64,000 bases of DNA, from contig JBLGCB010000003.1 in NCBI GenBank assembly GCA_047617105.1, forward strand, positions 12,149 through 76,148, in the 5' to 3' direction. Below, in pieces: positions 15,001 to 21,000 of the stretch (within the stretch, counting starts at the first letter, position 1; each line of letters opens with the position of its first letter). The translations under genes and the position numbers were made by a program. The DNA is from JABSOG01 sp047617105. Its GTDB lineage: Bacteria; Pseudomonadota; Gammaproteobacteria; Enterobacterales; Alteromonadaceae. The notes under the pieces are model-generated. The model was not told the DNA's origin, made no database searches, and saw nothing but the letters and a program-made list of their open reading frames with translations.

Positions 15001-18000
15001 GCCAACTGACAGAACGTTCAAATCAGCAAACACACCAGTCGCTGTCTGTAGAAACCCTACTGTCTTTGACCAACAACAGCATAGTGGCAGCATTTAACTG
15101 GGTTAAATTACTGCAAAATAGCCATCACACCAACCGCAATATTGAATTGGTTTTTGTCACTCACCAAGCCATTGCCACTCACCGTGGTGAAGGGGCTAAA
15201 CCTATTGATGCGGCATTACATGGTTTTGTCTCTTGTTTGGCCAAAGAACAAAGCCATTGGCAGGTTGTCGCAGTTGATTTAGAACAACATCATCCTATCA
15301 CCAGTGAGTTATGCCTCAATCAACCCCTATTTTGTTCAGGGTCCAGTTTAGCGTTTAGAAATCACCAATGGCTTGAGTGTCAAATGTTAGCGTATCACAG
15401 CGATGACAAACCATCGTTGCACGATAGCGCCAGCCACAGCCCTTATCGGCACAATGGTGTTTATTTGATTATTGGTGGGGCTGGTGCCATCGGTAAAGTG
15501 GTGTCGCGCCACTTGATTGAAAACACCCACAGTCAGGTGATTTGGATGGGACGCCGGGCGGTCAATGATGAGATCAGCCAGCAGATTGAACACTTAACGG
15601 TTAAAGGTATCGCACCGCTTTATATCCAAGCAGACGCGTCAGATGCGCAATCCTTATCATTGGCCTGTGAAACCATCAACCGCCAATTTGATGGGGTGAT
15701 CCATGGCGTGATTCATTGTGCTGTTGGTGAGTTTGATGAAACCATTCAACAGATGGATGAAACACAATTCCAAAACATTTTGTCAGCCAAAGTGGATGCC
15801 TGCATTCATATGGCGAGACAGTTTAAAGATGCCGATTTAGATTTCATGCTATTTTGCTCGTCTATCTCTTCGTTTACCCGCAGTGGTGGGATGAGTGGTT
15901 ACACCGCTGGTTGTGTATTTGAAGATGCATTATCACAGGTTTTGAGTCAGCGTTTGCCCTTTAAAGTGGATGTCATTAACTGGGGATATTGGAATAAGGG
16001 CACTGGAAAAGCGATCCCAGATGCCAGCAAAATACGCCTCCAACAGCAGGGCATTGAGCCGATTGAAGACCATGAAGGTTTAACGGCCATTGCCACACAA
16101 TTGACAGGCAAGCTGGGACAACGTGCAGTCATTAAGGCAAAGGCTTTCAGCGGCATTGAAGTGATCAGTAACAGTCACTATTTACAGCAAGGTGCCGTCG
16201 AAACTGACTTTAATACTGCGGTTGTATTGGATTCAGCCAACCATACTCGCCATTCGACCAAAGTCATATGGGCTGAATACATCAGCAGCATCCGCGCCAT
16301 TGAAACGCAACTGTTGTCAGTGTTGGCGTCTAAATTGAACAAACTCAATTTGCTTGACCAAACCGCGCCACCATTACCTGCCCAAGCACCAAAGTATTAC
16401 CACCAATGGCTAAATGAGAGCCGACGCCTGATCAAAGACAGCGGCAACCATCAAAACGATAGCATTGGCGTTGAATGGGCAAAAATGCGTGCCGACTATA
16501 ACAACCAGCCATTGATTCATCCCATCATGACATTGTTAGATGGTTGTTTTGAGCATTTGGCCGCAATCCTTAAAGGTGAAAAACGTGCCACTGATGTCTT
16601 GTTTCCGGCAGGCGCAATGACACTGGTTGAAGGTATTTATAAAAATAACCCCATCTCTGTGCATTTTAACGAACAACTGTCGAGGTCAGTATTACAACTG
16701 ATAGAAGACAGATTACAGCGTGATGCCAGCCCTTTGCGGATCTTAGAGGTCGGTGCAGGCACAGGGGCCACTTCAACTGTGCTACTCAATTATCTAGCAA
16801 CCCATTTTGCCACCAATAAATTGGCCCATATCATCAGTGAATATTGTTTTACCGATATTTCTCAGTCTTTTCTCATGACTGGACAAAAACAATTATCACC
16901 TCAGTTCGATTTCCTTGGTAGTAAGATTTTTGACGTCGATCGTCCTGCGGCAGATCAGGGTATTGACCTCAACAGTTACGACATCGTGATTGCCACCAAT
17001 TGTGTTCACGCCACTGGTGACATCAAACGTTCGCTCAGTCATATTAAATCGGTATTGAAAAAGGGAGGTGTGCTGTTATTAAATGAGATCAGTCAATTCT
17101 CCATTATTTCTCATTTGAGTTTTGGTTTGCTTGAAGGATGGTGGCAAGCACAAGACAGTGAGATTAGAACGCCAGGTTGTCCGGGACTATCACCTCTTAG
17201 CTGGCAAGTGACATTGGCCCAAATGGGTTTTGAAAATATTGTATTTCCCGCTGAAAATACCCATGATTTAGGCCAACAAGTAATCGTTGGACAAAGTGAT
17301 GGGTTGATTCAATATGGCCAAGAGACCGCCGAACAGACCATGGTGACAGCGCAACGCCATGAGCAAGCGCACCGCTCAGTCAATGAAACGGGCACCGAAC
17401 CCACCTCCAGCACGGCACTGAGTGAAACAACCTATTTAAGCAAGGCTCAGTTATTTTTCGCCAAGCTCATCGCCCGGCATTTAATGTTGGAATATAGCCG
17501 TATTGACTGCGCACAACCGTTATCAAAATATGGCGTAGATTCCATTATCATTACCCAATTGACCAATGAGTTAGGCGAGCACTTTAACGATGTCAGCACT
17601 GGCTTACTGTATGAATATGGCACGGTTGATAAGTTAGTCGAATACTTTCACAGCACCCATACCGCAACATTGTTAACCTTGCTTGGCGGCACCAGTCAAT
17701 CGACTAAAGATGAAGATAACCATGACCAAGCGCAATCACAGGCCACCTTACCTGCCGTTAAACAACCAGACAGCATAGCGAATAGAGAAGATGTGGCAGT
17801 GATAGGCATCAGTGCACGTTTTCCAATGGCACCAGATGTTGATCAGTTTTGGCAAAATCTCAGTGACGGCAAAACCTGTATTAGCGAGTTAGCACCAGAT
17901 CGTTGGGATATGTCTGAGTTCTTCGAAGCTGACTACAAAAAAGCACAATCGCAAGGCAAAAGTTATTGTAAATTTGGTGGTTTTCTCGAAGATTTTGCTG

Positions 18001-21000
18001 CTTTTGACCCACTGTTTTTTCATATCTCGCCGCATGAAGCGCAGCAAATGGATCCTCAAAGCCGGCTGTTTTTGCAAGAATGTTGGCGGGCGGTAGAAGA
18101 TGCCGGTTATTGTGGCTCAAATATGAGTGAATCAATCCGTCGGCGATGTGGTGTATACGGTGCAATCACCAAGGTTAGCGCCAATTCTTCTTTTTCGGGG
18201 ATGGTAAACCGGGTATCCCATGCTTTAGATATTCTTGGTCCCAGCGTACCCGTTGATACCATGTGCTCTTCAGCGTTGGTGGCTTTACACCAGGCTCAAT
18301 TGGCCATAAGACAAGGTGAGCTAGATATGGCCATTGTCGGTGCGGTGAATTTGTACACCGAGCCAAGGCAATTGACTTATCTGTGTAATATCAGTTTGTT
18401 ATCACAAAGCCAATTACCACAGCTATTTGGCGAAGACAGCAGTGGGTTTTCACCGTCTGAAGGGGTGGGTGCGGTGGTATTAAAACGACTCAGTGAGGCA
18501 GAAAAAGACCGCGATAATATTTATGCGGTTATTCGAGGCAGTGCGGTTAACCATAGTGGCCTGTCAAATGCTTACGGTGCCCCAAACCCACTGATGCAAG
18601 CAGAGGTTATCCGCCAAGCGCTGGACAATGCCGATGTGTCAGCAGACTCCATTGGTTACATTGAATCTGCGGCCATGGGCACCAAGGTGGCAGATGCGCT
18701 TGAGTTGACCGCCCTAGGTAAAGTATTTAACCACCATCAGGGCCATTATCGTCTTGGTTCACTAAAATCAACGCTTGGCCACGGGGAAGCCGTGGCGGCC
18801 ATGGCACAATTTGTCAAAGTGATATTACAATTGAAAAACAAGTCTCTCTGTCCGACTCGGGTGGCAACCCAGCCAAATAAAGAGATTGATTTTGCAGCTG
18901 TGCCTTTTGCCATCCAAAGCAAAAGTGAACCTTGGCCGCAATTGCATATCAATGGCCAAATAATGCCCAGACGCGCGGGGATCACCGCCTCTGGTGCAGG
19001 TGGTGTAAACGCCCATATGATTGTGCAAGAGTATCAAGCAGCCACACCAGGCCACGCTCAACCACCAAACGTGACTCAGGACATGGTCAAACTGATTGTT
19101 ATCTCGGCCAAAAACCAACAACGACTGACACAATATCTCAGCGATTTGCGGGATTTCCTGCGCATACATAAAAATCTGGCTTTATCGGACATCGCCTATA
19201 CATTGCAAGTTGGCCGTGAAACCATGGATTATCGTATCGCCTTTATGGTCACTGATAAACAGCAATTGGACCACGCACTGGATGCTGCCATCGTCGACCA
19301 TCATGCGCCCGGCCAGCCGAATACGTTTACCGGTAACATCAGCAACGACAACCCACTTAAAACGCAGTTTGCCAGCCAGAATCAGCGGGCGTTAACTCAA
19401 GATTGGTTAACCTCTGGCGAATACCACAAAATAGCAGAATTTTGGGTTCAGGGCGGCGCAGTATGCTGGGATGTATTGTGGCAGCTTGAGACAGCCAGTC
19501 GTATATCATTGCCAACCTATCCATTTGAAAAGCGTTGTTTTAAATCAATGGTTGAAGTGAGCAACGCGCCAACAAGTGCCCTTGCCAAAGCCATTCCCGA
19601 CGATATAGAGAATGGCATCATAATGATTGTAGCGCAGTGCTTATCGCTCGAAAAAGCTGACATCGCCATGAATACCCATCTTATCCGCTTGGGTTTGGAT
19701 TCAATTCAGGCGATGACAGTATTACATCAGATTCAAGAGAATTACCAAATTGAGCTGTCTTATGGCCAGCTTTTGGCAGCCAAAACCATGACTGGTCTGG
19801 TACAGCTGGTGAGTCAGTTGTCAGCCAGTCATAAAGTGGCAGATTCACACCCTCTGTCTGAAGGTCAAAAGGGGTTATGGTATCTACATCAGCTGTCGCC
19901 GAATATGTCAGCGTATAACGTGCCAATCATGCTCGATTTTCAATGTTCGGTTGACATTGATGCCATCCAATCCAGCGCCCAGTTTTTATTGCGCCGACAT
20001 CCCATTTTAGCCGCTTGTTTTAAGTCCGATTCTAGTGGGGTACCAACGCAAACATTGAGCAACAATTGTTATTTTGAGTTGCTTGAGCAGCGCGAAGGCG
20101 ATGAGTTAGGGCCACAATATCTGGCCAAAAAGTCGTTTGATTTAGCGCATGACCCGCTGATGCGTTTGCACCTGTTTAAGCGCGCTGAAAAACATTATCA
20201 ATTAATGTTTGTCATTCATCATATCGTCATCGATGGTTCATCAATACCTCTACTGCTACGTGATTTTTTGACGGCTTATCACCACTATAACCACGGTAGC
20301 CAGGGCGATGGTGATCTTTTAGACTGTCTGCCGACACCAAACGGCTATACAGATTTTGTTGTCGCCGAAAAAAATGCCTTGGCAACGCCACAGGCCCAAC
20401 ACAAACTCGACTATTGGCTTAAACAGCTTGCTGGTGATTTACCCGTGTTGGCCTTGCCTTTTGATAACACTCCGGGGCCAGACAGTGTACCGTCTGGTGC
20501 CAATTACATGACCGTTATTGAAGAAAAAACAGCCAATCGGTTACGCGAGTTGGCGATAAACCTTGAAGTGAGCTTGTTCACTGTGCTGTTAACCCTCTAT
20601 AAAGTTTTGTTATTTCGCTACACAGGCCAAACCCAGATGATTGTTGGGGTCCCAACCACGGGCAGAACAGACCAGCGTTTCGCCCAAACGCTGGGATATT
20701 TCGTTAATGTACTGGCGATACGTTCGGTGATCAATCCTGATGATTCATTTGCCGAGTTATTGGCCAGCATTAACCATACTGTCGTTGATGCGCTTGATCA
20801 CGGCGACATTGCATTTCCGACCTTGGTATCTGCGCTTGATCAGACCTCACATCGAAGTAGTAAAGAAACAAAGTACTTTTCACCGATATTCCAAACATCA
20901 ATGGTGATGCAAAACTTTTGGCAGCCACAAACACAGCAAGAAATTGACGCTTTGGTTCAAGGCGCGACGGTTGTTGAAGGGCCAAAACCCGCAGGAGACA

